Below are positions 1 to 10,666 of a stretch of 64,000 nucleotides of DNA, piece by piece; the first letter of the stretch is position 1, and every line of letters starts with the position of its first letter. The notes beneath the pieces are model-generated. The model was not told the origin of the DNA, did not search any database, and saw only the letters and a program-made list of their open reading frames with translations. Made by a program: the position numbers and the translations under genes. This DNA comes from Oscarella lobularis (Eukaryota > Porifera > Homoscleromorpha > Homosclerophorida > Oscarellidae), in NCBI RefSeq assembly GCF_947507565.1, contig NC_089183.1, positions 1,426,001 to 1,490,000 of the forward strand. Direction: 5' to 3'.

Positions 1-56
1 GTAACCGTTTGGTTGCGACAGCGCTGTGACTGGACTAGTTTCGTGTTGCGTGTTTT

Positions 57-1227
57 TTGTTTGTGCTTAGCTTAGCTTGGTGCTTGGTCGTTTGGTTGCT
101 CGCGTGCTTATTCCTAGGGCGTACTGGGATGGGCTGGGTACGTGTCTCCAGCTCATTTTGTTCTCCTATTCTTTTCTGTTCGCTAGCTCCTGCATTTGAC
201 CTGTCCGTTGCATGCAATTTGTCAGTGTCGGGTCACGCGTATACCGCTGATCTTCTCGCCTTGGACGCCTGCCGCCCGCGGTCATCGGTGCCGTTGCCTT
301 GGCCCGTGCCTCGGTCGTCGCCTCTTCGCGTATCCACTTGGGAGTGGGAGTTGCGTGAGTTTCCCGATAAGCTCTTCGCGAGCTATATTACGGCGGGCAT
401 CTCTAACGGTTTTCGCATTGGCTTTGATTACGCTTCATCCTCGCTGTCATCGGCGCGTCGTAATCTTTCGTCTGCTCGCGAGCATGCGGAAGTGGTCGAC
501 GGCTACATTCGAGAGGAATTTTTTGGGCAGCGCCGGTTGGTTGGGCCAGTTCGCGGTCTCTCCGCGCGGACCAGGCTACACGTAAGCCCGTTTGGGGTTA
601 TCCCTAAGTCGGGTCCCCCTGGTCGGTGGCGGATGATCGTGGACTTGTCTTCGCCGTCGAGTGCAAGCGTCAATGACGGTATCTCGGCAATCTTGGCGTC
701 GGTGCGTTATGCACGGATTGATGACGCCGTGCGCTTTTTGTTACGGTTCAGTTCCCCCATTCCGTTGGCAAAGATCGACCTCAAGGATGCGTATCGCATC
801 ATCCCGGTTCATCCGGATGACGTCCCGCTGTTAGGGATGCGCTGGCGCGGTGAGTTATTTTTGGATTCGGTTTTGCCTTTTGGCCTGCGCTCCGCGCCAA
901 AGATCTTCTCGGCGGTGGCAGACGCGCTCTTATGGATAATGTTGCAGAAAGGAGTGTCTGCGGCAATGCATTATTTGGACGATTTTTCTCTTTTTCGGCT
1001 CGGAGACCGCGGGCCAGTGTGAGCAAAATTTGGCGATTGCTCTCGCGACGTGTGCAGCTCTTGGAGTTCCGGTTGCTCATCATAAGACAGTACCGGCTTC
1101 TTTTTCTCTAACGTTTCTTGGCATCGAAATTGACTCGCGTGAGCGGGTGCTTCGCCTGCCCGCTGATAAATTGCTGCGCTTACGAGCGTTGTGTGCCCAG
1201 TGGCTAGGTGATTCGTACGGCGCCTGA
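57..1227 (+). pseudogene. Reverse transcriptase of Ngaro-like copy 1
   Basis: The reading frame shows RT landmarks in order: VSPFGVIPKSGPPGRWRMIV (fingers), LAKIDLKDAYRIIPVHP (motif A aspartate), LPFGLRSAPKIFSAV (motif B) and MHYLDDF (the catalytic aspartate pair). This order and wording match DIRS/Ngaro RTs and the second copy at 45.6 kb. The frame breaks just after LDDF in a T-run near 1000. The thumb region continues in another frame to 1227 (LGVPVAHHKT, TFLGIEIDSRERVLRLP). The first ATG at 57 may not be the true start, because the upstream part of the polyprotein is outside the window. Confidence 0.85.
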
Positions 1228-1232
1228 TTGAT

Positions 1233-1763
1233 TTGTCGACTTCCGTGCGGGCTCTCGATCGCCCTCTACGTCTGAATCGGTGTGCGCGAGACGACATTTT
1301 GTGGTGGCATGCGGTGACCGCCGATTGGAACGGGTGTTCCTGGTTCGACTCGTTGGGTTTGCGCGCTCCAACTCTGGTTCTTCGTTCTGATGCGTCCGGG
1401 GCTTGGGGCTGTGGCGCCTTTTTTGGGCGTTTTTGGTTTCAGTGGCAATGGGACGAGGTCTGGATGGCTCGCTCAATCGCACCTAAGGAAACGCTGGCTG
1501 TGGTCATTGCTGCAGCTCTGTGGGGCGATTTGTGGCGCAATGAAGCTGTTCGGGTGGAGTCGGATAACGCGACCGTGGTGTGTGCTATTGCGACGGGCTC
1601 TTGCCGGGACGTTGCGGTTATGCAATTGGTCCGAGTGTTGCAATTCCTCGCGGCCCGTCACGGCTTTTTTGTCTCTGCTGCCCATATTCGCGGCACGGAC
1701 AATTCCACGGCTGATGCTCTGTCTCGGGGGGTGCCCGTTACTGAATTTCTGCATTCTGTTTAG
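1233..1763 (+). pseudogene. RNase H domain of Ngaro-like copy 1
   Basis: This frame continues the polyprotein after a frameshift near 1225. RNase H active-site residues are visible in order: LRSDASGAWGCG (Asp), APKETLAVV (Glu), RVESDNATVV (Asp) and RGTDNSTADALSRG (final Asp). The domain removes the RNA strand of the element during reverse transcription. It sits between RT and recombinase, as in DIRS-order elements. The domain itself is uninterrupted, but it is separated from the RT frame and so is treated as part of a decayed gene. Confidence 0.8.
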
Positions 1764-1783
1764 CTCAACGATTCTCCAACCCG

Positions 1784-2805
1784 TTGGAAGCCGGGCCTCC
1801 TTCGTTGGCTAGACGACCCCCAGTGGACCTCGTCCGATTGGAGAGCGTTGCCGCTTCTCTCCTGGAGAACGGTTTAGCTTCTTCGACTCGCCGCACTTAT
1901 TCCTCTGGTCAGACTTCGTATTTATCGTTTTGCTCGCTGGCGCGGTTGGCGCCGCTGCCGTCCAGCGAGAATATTCTATGTCTCTTTGTTGCATGGCTTG
2001 CGTCATCGGATTTGTCGCACGCAACCATAAAGGTGTATCTCGCAGCGTTGCGCCAATTACATATTTCGGCGGGTCGGGCTAACCCTTTTCTCGGCGACAT
2101 GCCCAGGTTGAATCTTGTCCTACGTGGGTACCGGCGCTCAGAGTCTGCTCGCGTCGCCTTCGTCCTCAGCGTTTGCCGATTACGCCCGCCATTCTTCGGG
2201 CGTTGCACGGAGTGTGGAGCAAGGAGAGTCAGTCTTATGATTCGGTTCTGTGGTGGGCGGCGTGTCTTACTGGGTTCTTCGGTTTCCTGCGCTCCGGCGA
2301 ATTCACGGTTGCCTCGGGGGTTCGGTTCGACCCTGAGGTTCATTTGGCTTTGAGTGACTTGTCTTTTGATACCTTACCTTATCCGACGATGGCCTTATTG
2401 CGTATCAAGCAGTCGAAGACTGATCCTTTCCGGCGGGGTCATACGGTGGTGCTGGGGAGGTCGCATTCGGATTTATGCCCGGTGGCGTCATTGCTGAGCT
2501 ACCTTGTAATTCGAGGTATGAGGCGGGGGCCGCTATTTTGCAAGGCAGACGGCTCGCCCCTTATGCGTTCGGACTTAGTGGGCGCCGTTCAGACGGCTCT
2601 GGCTCAGGCAGGGCTTGCGACACAGAATTACACTGATCATAGCTTTCGTATTGGTGCGGCGACTACGGCGGCGGCGGTGGGATTGGAAGACTCGGTCATT
2701 CGCTCGTTGGGACGCTGGCGCAGCTTGTGCTATAATCGCTACGTCCAGCTGCCGGCAGCCGAACTTGCCAATTTTAGTCGACTGTTGTCGAACTCTTCTC
2801 GGTAG
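1784..2805 (+). pseudogene. Tyrosine recombinase of Ngaro-like copy 1
   Basis: The N-terminal SAM-like core-binding domain (SSTRRTYSSGQTSYLSFC) lies at 1784-2160. The frame then shifts and the catalytic domain runs to 2805. Catalytic residues visible are the first Arg (GFLRSGEF), the beta-hairpin Lys (RIKQSKTDPF), the HxxR box (TDHSFRIGAAT), LGRW and the terminal Tyr region (YNRYVQL). Family knowledge says such recombinases insert a circular cDNA without target duplication. Only one frameshift, near 2160, separates the two halves. The homologous C-terminal half of copy 2 is at 49264-49680. Confidence 0.85.
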
Positions 2806-2890
2806 GGGTGTGTAGTGGTTGTGTGTATCTACCTCAGGGTGTATTATCCGCAATGGTTGGGAGGTCACGCTCGTATACGAGCGTGTGTTT

Positions 2891-3117
2891 GGACAGGTTG
2901 CCCGGATACTCCGGTTACCATGACAACCATTGCGGTTATGGCTGTCTAGCTACATCCGGGACCTGCCCCAGCGTTGACCACCAGGCTTTAGGAAGCCTGG
3001 TGTGTTAGGTACCTAGATCCTTTCGGCGAGCGGTGTTATCGGGAGTGGCCCATGGCCTTCTGTCGGACAGGGGGCCTGGCCCCCCCCCCTTCCCCTCCAT
3101 GGAGGTAAGTAGTTAAT
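2891..3117 (+). repeat. Split direct repeat B1 of Ngaro-like copy 1
   Basis: About 227 bp starting ggacaggttgcccggatact and ending gtaagtagttaat. The same sequence recurs as B2 at 3335-3379 plus 5868-6048, with few differences. It contains a C-tract of variable length. Upstream, 2811-2890 holds only short untranslated sequence with the palindrome cacgctcgtatacgagcgtg. Confidence 0.85.
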
Positions 3118-3334
3118 GGCGGGTTAGACTTGTTTAACCGTCGTTAACTTCGCCGGAATATGGCGTGCGCTAGGAGTCCACTCGCGCACTTTCATTGGCT
3201 AACAGGGGGTGTTTCCAATTGGACCGCGGCCTTTGTGACGTTGCCTTTCTCTCATGCTCGCTGCGATCGGCGGTCACTTCCCCCCCTGGCTTAGTTAGGA
3301 TCTCCACTGGTTATCCAGTGTGACACAACGGTGG
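3118..3334 (+). repeat. Putative A2 repeat of Ngaro-like copy 1
   Basis: The ~217-bp segment between the two B repeats occupies the A2 position of a split direct repeat. Its partner A1 would lie at the left end of the element, outside this window, so the repeat status is inferred from position and from the complete copy at 43431-50310. Confidence 0.6.
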
Positions 3335-3379
3335 GGACAGGTTGCCCGGATACTCCGGTTACCATGACAACCATTGCGG
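3335..3379 (+). repeat. B2 repeat of Ngaro-like copy 1, left piece
   Basis: Identical to the first ~45 bp of B1 (2891-2935). The repeat is interrupted here by the PIF/Harbinger insertion and resumes at 5868-6048. Confidence 0.85.
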
Positions 3380-3399
3380 TGAAGGCCCATTCACACTGG

Positions 3400-3472
3400 C
3401 GACGTAACGTAACGTAACGTAACGTAGTGTGACGTCACAAATAGTTAACGTAACGTAACGTAACGTAACGTA
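3400..3472 (+). repeat. Subterminal acgta tandem repeats (left)
   Basis: Two runs of the pentamer acgta separated by gtgtgacgtcacaaatagtt. The matching inverted runs are at 5745-5849, so they are part of the long terminal inverted repeats and may be binding sites for the element's own proteins (inference). Confidence 0.75.
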
Positions 3473-3531
3473 AGACCATTCACACTTGTGCTACGTGACA
3501 ATCAACAATAGGAAAGAATCGGCGCCTACTT

Positions 3532-4773
3532 TTGCTGCTCTTTCTGCATCGCAGACGCCAGCGCCAGCAGAAGAAAAGAATATGGGTTAGACGTATTAAT
3601 CATCATAGGGAAAAGAAAGGAGAATATCATAGTCTAATCAACGAAATGAGGCTCTTTGATCACGAAAGCTTTTATAAATATTTTTGTATGACGCCCTCCC
3701 GCTTTGATCATTTGCTAAGTTTGATTGGACCCTGTATTACTAAAGAATCAACCACTTTTCGCAATTCTGTATCTCCTGGGGAGCGACTGGCCATAACCCT
3801 CAGATATCTAGCTACCGGAGACTCTATGCAAACTATCGCCTTTAGCTATCGAGTTGGACATTCTACAGTATGCAATATCATCAAACATACCTGTACAGCC
3901 ATATGGAATACTCTGAGGCCATTGTACATAAGAACCCCCACTACATATTCTGACTGGAAAGAAATTAGCAGAGAATTCAATCAGTATTGGAATTTTCCTC
4001 ATTGTATCGGCAGTATAGACGGAAAGCACGTCGTTATTCAGGCACCAAACGGAGCTGGCTCTCTATATTATAACTATAAGCATACTCATAGTATTGTTTT
4101 ATTGGCCGTCTCTGACGCCAAATATTGTTTTACACTACTCAATATCGGTGACTACGGAAGCCATTCGGACGGCGGCGTCCTCAGAAATTCCTCTTTCGGA
4201 AGAGCCCTCGAATCAAATCAACTATCTATACCTCAGCCGGAACATATTCAAGATTGCCCTCAACCATTACCTTATGTATTTCTTGGAGACGCTGCATTCC
4301 CCTTACGTGAAAATATTCTACGCCCATATCCAGGAAAATATTTGCCAGAGCCTAAGAAGATATTTAACTACAGATTATCAAGAGCTCGACGAGTAGTGGA
4401 AAATGCATTTGGAATTATGGCTTCTCGATTTCGTATCTTCAGACGTACTATTATAGCGTCTCCAGAAAAAGCCTCATTAATAACCCAAGCTACCTGCACT
4501 CTCCATAACTATCTTATAATATCCGATCGACAATTATCACATCAAGATCATCTATATTGTCCGCCCAATTCTATTGATCATGAAGATAAAAGAGGAAACT
4601 TCGTTGCGGGCGATTGGAGAGCAGACGAATCCAGCAATTTAGCTGACGGTATCCGCCTTGGAGGCAACCGTCCATCAGTGTCTGCATTGACCAACAGGGA
4701 TCATTTCAGCACATATTTTAGCTCAGCAACTGGGAGAGTGGCCTGGCAAGATGCTCAAGTACGATTATCGTAA
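3532..4773 (+). CDS. PIF/Harbinger transposase (DDE_Tnp_4 family)
   Basis: A 413-residue uninterrupted frame. An N-terminal helix-turn-helix-like region with TLRYLATGDSMQTIAFSYRV and STVCNIIKHT (about 95-135) precedes the RNase H-like nuclease. The DDE residues are Asp163 in CIGSIDGKHV, Asp253 in VFLGDAAFPL and Glu290 in RRVVENAFGI, the usual Harbinger spacing. Its role is to cut and join the transposon ends in the nucleus, with the MADF-BESS protein bringing it to DNA. ATG 3532 is the first in frame and lies about 150 bp inside the terminal repeat. A short upstream exon cannot be excluded. Confidence 0.92.
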   Translation: MLLFLHRRRQRQQKKRIWVRRINHHREKKGEYHSLINEMRLFDHESFYKYFCMTPSRFDHLLSLIGPCITKESTTFRNSVSPGERLAITLRYLATGDSMQTIAFSYRVGHSTVCNIIKHTCTAIWNTLRPLYIRTPTTYSDWKEISREFNQYWNFPHCIGSIDGKHVVIQAPNGAGSLYYNYKHTHSIVLLAVSDAKYCFTLLNIGDYGSHSDGGVLRNSSFGRALESNQLSIPQPEHIQDCPQPLPYVFLGDAAFPLRENILRPYPGKYLPEPKKIFNYRLSRARRVVENAFGIMASRFRIFRRTIIASPEKASLITQATCTLHNYLIISDRQLSHQDHLYCPPNSIDHEDKRGNFVAGDWRADESSNLADGIRLGGNRPSVSALTNRDHFSTYFSSATGRVAWQDAQVRLS

Positions 4774-4856
4774 ACTGCTAATGACATTAATGACTATGTA
4801 ATACAGATACAGAGATTAATGTAATATGCTATAATAAGCTATTATTGATTAAACAA

Positions 4857-5671
4857 CTAATTTTCCTCAAACTCAATCTGATAGAGTACCTCTTGAATAC
4901 GTATTTTTGCAAGGGCTCTCTTTCTTGGATTGAGCCTTCTGATGGAGCTTCCGACGGACTGCCCAAAAAGATCGTTTTCGTCGTCGACCCGCTCTGTCTT
5001 CTGCAGCTGTCGAATAATTTCGAGGTCGACCTCGTTGCTGGCTGATTGCTTTCTTCTGCATACAGTCCAGTTATATTTTCTAGGCTGTAATTAACCAGAT
5101 CGTACTCTACCTACCTCTTCCTTCTCCCCCTAGTCCCTTCATCGACCCTTGTTCTTTCATCCTCGACTACGTCGTCCTCGTTCTCTCCCTGTCCTTCTTC
5201 TCCGCCGTCATCAATCCTCTCGTCCTCTTCTGCTTCCTCTGCCTGGCTTTCCAATAAAAAACTATCTGACGTTCTACAAAACAAGGTAATAATTAATAAC
5301 ATATTTCTTCTAATCTACTGCATTACCCTCTGTGACTAACGAAGTCTCTAAGGAACAACAGGCGCTCGTAATACGCCCACGGTCTCACGTCGTCTCGCTT
5401 GTCGCCGGTTTGCCCTTTTCGCTTCTTCGATTCCTTTGCGAACCGCTCTCGCAAAGTCCTCCACCTCTTCTGGCACGCTTCAACTAAAATTGACGACTCT
5501 CGCGAGAAAAACCTGCCTAATTAAACAAGTATACTAACTCCCAATGCTCAGCTCCTCTGAAATCTCCGTCCAAGCATTTTCCTTTCGCGTCGATACCTTA
5601 TAAAAGGCATTCGATTTGTCGTAAAGGCAGGGATGGCTTTCGACAAGCTCGATGAGTCGTTCGTCGTTCAT
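4857..5671 (-). CDS. MADF-BESS DNA-binding protein of the Harbinger element (spliced)
   Basis: Four exons fit one reading frame: 5671-5539, 5483-5327, 5273-5115 and 5079-4857, giving 672 nt and 223 residues. The introns are 55, 53 and 35 bp with GT-AG ends. Exon 1 (LIELVESHPCLYDKSNAFYK) and exon 2 (ACQKRWRTLRERFAKESKKR, then RPWAYYERLLFLRDF) form a MADF domain. Exon 3 is highly acidic (EEAEEDERIDDGGEEGQGE). Exon 4 ends in a BESS-like motif (DLFGQSVGSSIRRLNP). MADF proteins are the known second protein of many Harbinger elements and help transposase reach the nucleus and bind termini. The 35-bp last intron is unusually short; the BESS frame is what supports it. Confidence 0.85.
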
Positions 5672-5744
5672 ATCTCTCCTTAACTTCCTTCCGTTAGCCT
5701 TATGCTAAGCGCCGAAAATAGACCCACCTTCTATTCCTTACGTC

Positions 5745-5849
5745 AACGTTGCGTTGCGTTACGTTACGTTACGTTACGTCACAATGGCACAGTGGGAATG
5801 GGTTACGTCACGTTACGTTACGTTACGTTACGTTACGTTACGTTACGTC
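5745..5849 (+). repeat. Subterminal tacgt tandem repeats (right)
   Basis: Inverted counterpart of the 3400-3472 runs, next to the right terminus of the Harbinger element. Confidence 0.75.
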
Positions 5850-5867
5850 GCCAGTGTGAATGGGCCT

Positions 5868-6048
5868 TTATGGCTGTTTAGCTACATCCGGGACCTGCCC
5901 CAGCGTTGACCACCAGGCTTTAGGAAGCCTGGTGTGTTAGGTACCTAGATCCTTTCGGCGAGCGGTATTATCGGGAGTGGCCCATGGCCTTCTGTCGGAC
6001 AGGGGACCTGCCCCCCCCCCCTCCCCTCCATGGAGGTAAGTAGTTAAT
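5868..6048 (+). repeat. B2 repeat of Ngaro-like copy 1, right piece
   Basis: Continues B2 after the Harbinger element, beginning ttatggctgtttagctacat, and ends at agttaat like B1. This marks the right end of Ngaro copy 1. Confidence 0.85.
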
Positions 6049-7121
6049 CGCTCGTTTTTTGCTATAAATCAGTCAAAATAGCTACGAATTGATGCAGAAA
6101 AAATGGTTTCTATCTAACTTTGCCTTTAATAAACGAAATTATCGTGGCTCGGTTCCTAAAGGGGCCTCAATTCATGGAGCCGACCACCTTAGTTGTACGA
6201 GTGGAGCCCGTATAACGGCGGAGGGAGGCTCTCTCAAACGTGATCTTAGGGCCGGAAGTGTATGTATGTCCGTCTGTCTATATGTCTGTTCGTCACGCTC
6301 GGTATTGTGACGTCACATAGGAAACTCTTACTTTGTAAAGCGCATGCGCGACATAGGGCCCAAAACTGTGCCCCAAAAAAGGCGATTTACGACGCGACAA
6401 AAGCGTTTTTTCTATGACAAAAAAAACAAAAATGTTTAAAAAACTTTAGTTTGAATTGCACTGCGCTATTTTCCGTGTTATTAATGTACTGAGAAACCGA
6501 AACGACAGTTTTGATTGTCACGCTCCGACGTCACAGTCAAAAGTATCCACTCATGTACAGTATGTGAGTGGGTATGTACGCGTGTACGGTTAACAGGAAA
6601 TATGACCCGTACACATGCATGTCTTCAAATACAGAGCAAATTATGAAATGCAATACGTCAGAAAAGCGCCTAATTAGAAAAACATTGCAATTATGTAGGT
6701 ATGTACAGTATGTAGGTAGGACTGAGCTGTAGGGGCTAAGGGCAGTGATGACTACGTGAATATGTGGCAACATAAAAATTTATGACGTCACACTATGTAA
6801 TGCACTCGCGTACGGTAAGCGGTGGGAGGCTCTGCATGATGGCAACACGGTGAACACCGGGCCATCATTCTCTAGTTTATATAACTAATCGCTCGTTTTT
6901 GCCATAAATCAGTCGCAAAAGCGTTAAGTTTATGCAGATAAACGTTTTTATTGCTTCCTTTCCCTTCAAATAAACGAAATCTTTGTGGCCCGGTTCCTAA
7001 TGGGCCTCATTTTTATCCAAATGATTATTCTCATATTTACCTTATAAATGAGTCAAAGTAGCTCTTATTAAATGCAGAAATTTCTGTCTTTCCCTTTAAA
7101 TTTTTGCAGCCCGGTTCCTAT
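6049..7121 (+). repeat. ~135-bp dispersed repeat units around an unrelated ~690-bp repeat
   Basis: Units at 6049-6170 and 6865-7121 share the core ctataaatcagtcaaa...gatgcagaaa...aaataaacgaaa...cggttcctaa. They match units in the large array at 40.06-42.59 kb. Between them, 6174-6860 is a different dispersed sequence starting atggagccgaccacc. Its first part recurs at 10884-11115, joined to the same repeat core. An inverted ~45-bp relative of its end (ggtgggaggctc...catgatgg) lies at 11150-11200. No gene was seen here. Confidence 0.8.
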
Positions 7122-7196
7122 AGACCCCTTGCAGGCACGCGACCAATTAGGAGGTGACACGCCTACTGGAGTACAGCCGGGACATCCTTCGTAAAT

Positions 7197-9196
7197 ATGG
7201 CTCGAAATTCTACATTGCTGAGCGGTTACAAGTCTTCTCTTGCGAGCAAAGAGAGTCGTTGTCGTTACGAAGAGAAGATTCGACTAGCGGGAGGCCTCGA
7301 TCCGTACGAGATCCCTGTAAATGCGTGGGTTGACGACATCGATGATTGGCCCGGGATCACGCATATTCACGTGGGGATGTACCTCATTGTCTCGCCCAGT
7401 CCCTACACCGGAGAGGCTCTTTTAAATTACAAGAGTCTTGACTGCTACGAACGCTTTCTGGCCGGATGGGTTGGATCCGTCCTTGTCACACAAACGAGCG
7501 ATTCTTCTAAGAAAATTGTTACAGCGAAGGCAAAAAAATCATTTACGCAATCGCAAAAGGGTTCAAAACACGTTGTAGGTGAAACACTCTCAGAAAATGA
7601 GCGAAAAGCCGCTGCAACCGTGGGTCTTGGCTGAAACCGGAGGAAAAATTCTTGCTGCGCACTGCAATTGCATGGCCGGTCTTGGAGAAGCATGCAGCCA
7701 CATCGCCTCTCTCCTTTTTGCAGTTGAGGCAGGCGTCCGGGCTAGAGAATCAACGACTGTCACCGACAAAAAGGCGTACTGGGTTCAGCCACAATCAGTC
7801 AAAGATGTTCCTTACGCTCCGATTAAAGATATCTGCTTTTTGGGCAAAAAGCGATTTGCGAAGATGAGAGAGCAGGAGCAGCAACAGCAGGAGCAACAGC
7901 AGCAGTCTTTGCGACAGAAGAATATCACCCCTCCATCACCTCATGCAAAAGAATCCTTTATTGCAGCACTTGCTGCTGCATCAAGCAAGCCTGCTGTTCT
8001 CTCGGTGACGCGTGGGTATCATGAAAAGTATATTCCAACAGCTTTGCAAGAAAATTTTCCCTCTCCTCTGTTAGAATTATACAATAAGGAAAATTTGCAG
8101 TTAAACTACGCAGGACTTCTTTCTATCGCAAAACAAACTGTTATATCGGTGACAGCAGAGCAGAGGGAAGCCGTTGAATTACACACAAGAGAGCAGTACA
8201 AGGCAAGGCTCTGGAACCGTATGCGTGGAGGGCGTATAACGGCGTCAAAATTAAAAGCGGTTTGCTGTACCAATTCTGCAAGCCCATCTATGTCTCTAAT
8301 TATGTCTGTGTGTCATCCGGAACTGTCAAAATTCACGACAGTGGCAACACGGTGGGGTTGTTCTCATGAAAAGACAGCAATGAAAGCATATCAGACAAAA
8401 CACGCATCGCAACACGTCAATGTGAAAGTTGATTCATGCGGATTTGTCATAAATGATGAACACTCCTTCATTGGTGCATCCCCTGACGGCCTAATCTCAT
8501 GCGACTGCTGCGGAGATGGAGTTATTGAAATAAAGGTTTATCATTTCCTGCCATTACATATATTTGTGAAAGTTTCCATTTAGTGTCCTTTCTGTAAGCG
8601 TGAAAAAAGCATAGCAGAAATGACTGAAGATCGCCTTTTCTGCCTGGAAAAAACAGATGATGGACGGTTGCAGTTGAAAAGAACTCATGCATATTATTAC
8701 CAGGTTTAAATCTCATCGCAAATACTTGCTTCGACTTCATATCTGTTCTGATTAGGTTCAATGCCAAATATTTTGTTGCAAAAGATCGTACAGTGATTTC
8801 ATTTTGTGAAAACCCAACGAAATGCACATTGAAAGGATATACCCAGATGAACAACTGTGGGAAAGTGCGGTGTCCACATCTCATCAGTTTTTTACAAATG
8901 CTGTGCTGCCCGAAATGATAGGAAAGTTTTTCTCCAGAGTAGAAGAACCGTCAATCTTGGAAACAAACAGAGATTCTTCGGTAACAGCATCAACGCCTGG
9001 ACTTGAGCTGTACTGCTATTGCCAGAGGCCAGAGAGGGCAGAGGACGGTGCAATGGTTGGCTGCGACGACAAGTCCTGCGTCAAACGATGGTTTCATTTG
9101 ACATGTTTGAATTTGAAATGTGCACCTAAAACGACGACATGGTACTGCCCAGAATGTAGGAAAACGAATCGGAAAAAGGGTACGTACATATATTAA
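7197..9196 (+). pseudogene. SWIM-YqaJ-PHD protein of the ISL2EU element
   Basis: Domains in order: an N-terminal region with SLDCYERFLAGWVGSVL; a SWIM zinc finger (HCNCMAGLGEACSHIASLLF, about 7665-7725); a glutamine run (7880-7910); a YqaJ nuclease core (MRGGRITASKLKAV, then SFIGASPDGL, then VIEIK joined to CPFCKREKS and HAYYYQ); and a PHD finger (LYCYCQRP...WFHLTCL...YCPECRK, 9010-9165). YqaJ domains are lambda-exonuclease-like nucleases. Introns are inferred at 7530-7578 (a GC donor), 8536-8592 and 8706-8755. A one-base frameshift near 8810 separates the nuclease end from the PHD finger, so the gene is probably inactive. Confidence 0.8.
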
Positions 9197-9226
9197 TTTG
9201 TAATAAATATATCTTTTATTTGTCTT

Positions 9227-10666
9227 CTAATCGAAGGGCACAACTGAATCATTCATATTGACAAGACCACAACATACGTTAACTATTTTGTCAAGTTGGG
9301 GTGTGGAATCATTTGTGCAACGAACTGAGTCGATTGGATGAGTAGCAGAAAGAATAGAATACTTCTGTCTCAATAGTCCTATCACACGCTCTACGTGAAT
9401 CCTTACGTTGGCAATGTTCCTAGTCTGTTCAATTGAAATTGCTTCTAGCTGTTTTTCTCCACGTGTATACGCAGGTAACTGGATCCGAGCGCAATACAAT
9501 CCCACAGATTCTTTGATGTCGAAACCTCGGTCAGCCAATATTGTGTCACCAGGTAAAAGATTGTCCAATAGGCCGCAATTTTCAGTAAGTCGTTTATCGC
9601 TCACCCTTCCTCCCCAGCCTTGAGAGATGAAGCTCACTGATCCTTGAGGTGTTATGCCAATAAGGTATTTAACTGTGTTATGGTGTTTGTACGAACTAAA
9701 CGTCTGTGCTCTTGCCAAAAGACTGCAGGGACGTTCAAGAAATACTTCGAAACAGTCAATTATGACAACGCACGATGGACTGTGCTTTACGAAGCAGAGT
9801 GGGAGAGTCGCTCGAAGGACGTCACGTTCTGGCCATTTGATGAGCACTTTTAAATAGAGAAACAGAACGTCAATGGTGTGAGTGAATATTCTTGAAGCAG
9901 TTGAGAGACAAATTCCAAACCTGTATGACAAATCCTCTAGATGCAGACCGAGTCGTAATCGCATCAATGTCAGCATGAGCTGCTGAAATGATGACAAACG
10001 ACAGTGCTGCCCAAATAGAGCTGCTTCGACGTACACATGAAGAGCAAGCAGAATATGCCAAGAAGGAAGTCCTGTGTAGTATCGCACTTTCGCATCGTTG
10101 GTTTCGAAGGACTTGTACGTCAATGTTGCTCCGCTAAACTCTCTTATTTCTTTCTCCATCTCTCTCAGACCATTTTCCATTACCAAAATCTTAGACGAAG
10201 TCAAAGTCGTCTGGACAGACCGTGACGTTGCGTTTCCATCATCATCATCGTCGTCCGTCACTGTTTCATTCGTCACTGCATCGCTACTGTCGCAAATGGT
10301 TGCAGCCTCTATATGTTGCCGTTTTCTGCTGCGGCTCGCTCTGCGGTCGTAACGACTGACGTCGACGGCTGCTGTACGAGTGTATCCCAAGCGCTGAGAA
10401 GGAGCCCAATCATGATTAGTCGTGTCATATATATCGCAAGGAGCTCCCCCAATGAAATGATCGGAGCAGACGCGTGTATACGGATAATTCTTCTCCTTTA
10501 AGTCCTTCCTGTTTATAGCAGCTAGCCACGCCCTCTGTCGTTCGGCCGACAGACGAGTAGTTTCGGCATCGCGATTCTTCGGAATGGTAGGGAGTCGAAA
10601 AAAACTCTTATTCCTGTCACGATCGGCACGGTTAGAACAAGAAATAACGGCACAAAAGCCAACCAT
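9227..10666 (-). CDS. THAP-domain DDE transposase of the ISL2EU element
   Basis: A 479-residue open frame without breaks. Residues 1-85 form a THAP C2CH zinc finger ([14 protein letters not shown], then [10 protein letters not shown]). An acidic linker near 140 (TDDDDDDGN) and a predicted coiled-coil stretch follow. The nuclease is of the DDE_Tnp_4 type, with Asp304 in [10 protein letters not shown], Asp379 in [10 protein letters not shown] and Glu426 in [12 protein letters not shown] helix-turn-helix precedes it ([19 protein letters not shown]). It should bind the terminal repeats through THAP and catalyse transposition. The start codon lies 74 bp inside the right terminus. Convergent with the YqaJ gene, 30 bp apart. 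Confidence 0.92.
   Translation of the reverse strand: MVGFCAVISCSNRADRDRNKSFFRLPTIPKNRDAETTRLSAERQRAWLAAINRKDLKEKNYPYTRVCSDHFIGGAPCDIYDTTNHDWAPSQRLGYTRTAAVDVSRYDRRASRSRKRQHIEAATICDSSDAVTNETVTDDDDDDGNATSRSVQTTLTSSKILVMENGLREMEKEIREFSGATLTYKSFETNDAKVRYYTGLPSWHILLALHVYVEAALFGQHCRLSSFQQLMLTLMRLRLGLHLEDLSYRFGICLSTASRIFTHTIDVLFLYLKVLIKWPERDVLRATLPLCFVKHSPSCVVIIDCFEVFLERPCSLLARAQTFSSYKHHNTVKYLIGITPQGSVSFISQGWGGRVSDKRLTENCGLLDNLLPGDTILADRGFDIKESVGLYCARIQLPAYTRGEKQLEAISIEQTRNIANVRIHVERVIGLLRQKYSILSATHPIDSVRCTNDSTPQLDKIVNVCCGLVNMNDSVVPFD

Larger units (their letters stand above)
3383..5867 (+). mobile_element. Complete PIF/Harbinger DNA transposon
   Basis: The termini are inverted copies: aggcccattcacactggcga at the left, and its reverse complement ending at 5867. 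The insertion is flanked by TGA (3380-3382) and TTA (5868-5870). The uninterrupted B1 copy reads gcggTTAtgg at this place, so a 3-bp TTA duplication with one later substitution explains both flanks. PIF/Harbinger elements characteristically duplicate TWA. Both family genes are present: a DDE transposase (plus strand) and a MADF-BESS DNA-binding partner (minus strand), arranged convergently. No break was found in either gene, so this copy may be recent. Confidence 0.92.
1..6048 (+). mobile_element. Ngaro-like tyrosine-recombinase retrotransposon, copy 1 (3' part)
   Basis: The gene order is reverse transcriptase, RNase H, tyrosine recombinase, followed by a B1-A2-B2 block. This is the layout of Ngaro-type DIRS-order elements, which integrate through a tyrosine recombinase instead of a DDE integrase. 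The gag gene and the left A1 repeat lie outside the window. The right end (6048) abuts a unit of the ~135-bp dispersed repeat. A PIF/Harbinger element occupies 3383-5867 and must have arrived later. Several frameshifts make this copy non-coding as it stands. Confidence 0.85.

Noticed and set aside
3400-3472. Pentamer acgta runs as an independent satellite
   Set aside because: They are mirrored at 5745-5849 inside the Harbinger ends, so they belong to that element's terminal repeats.
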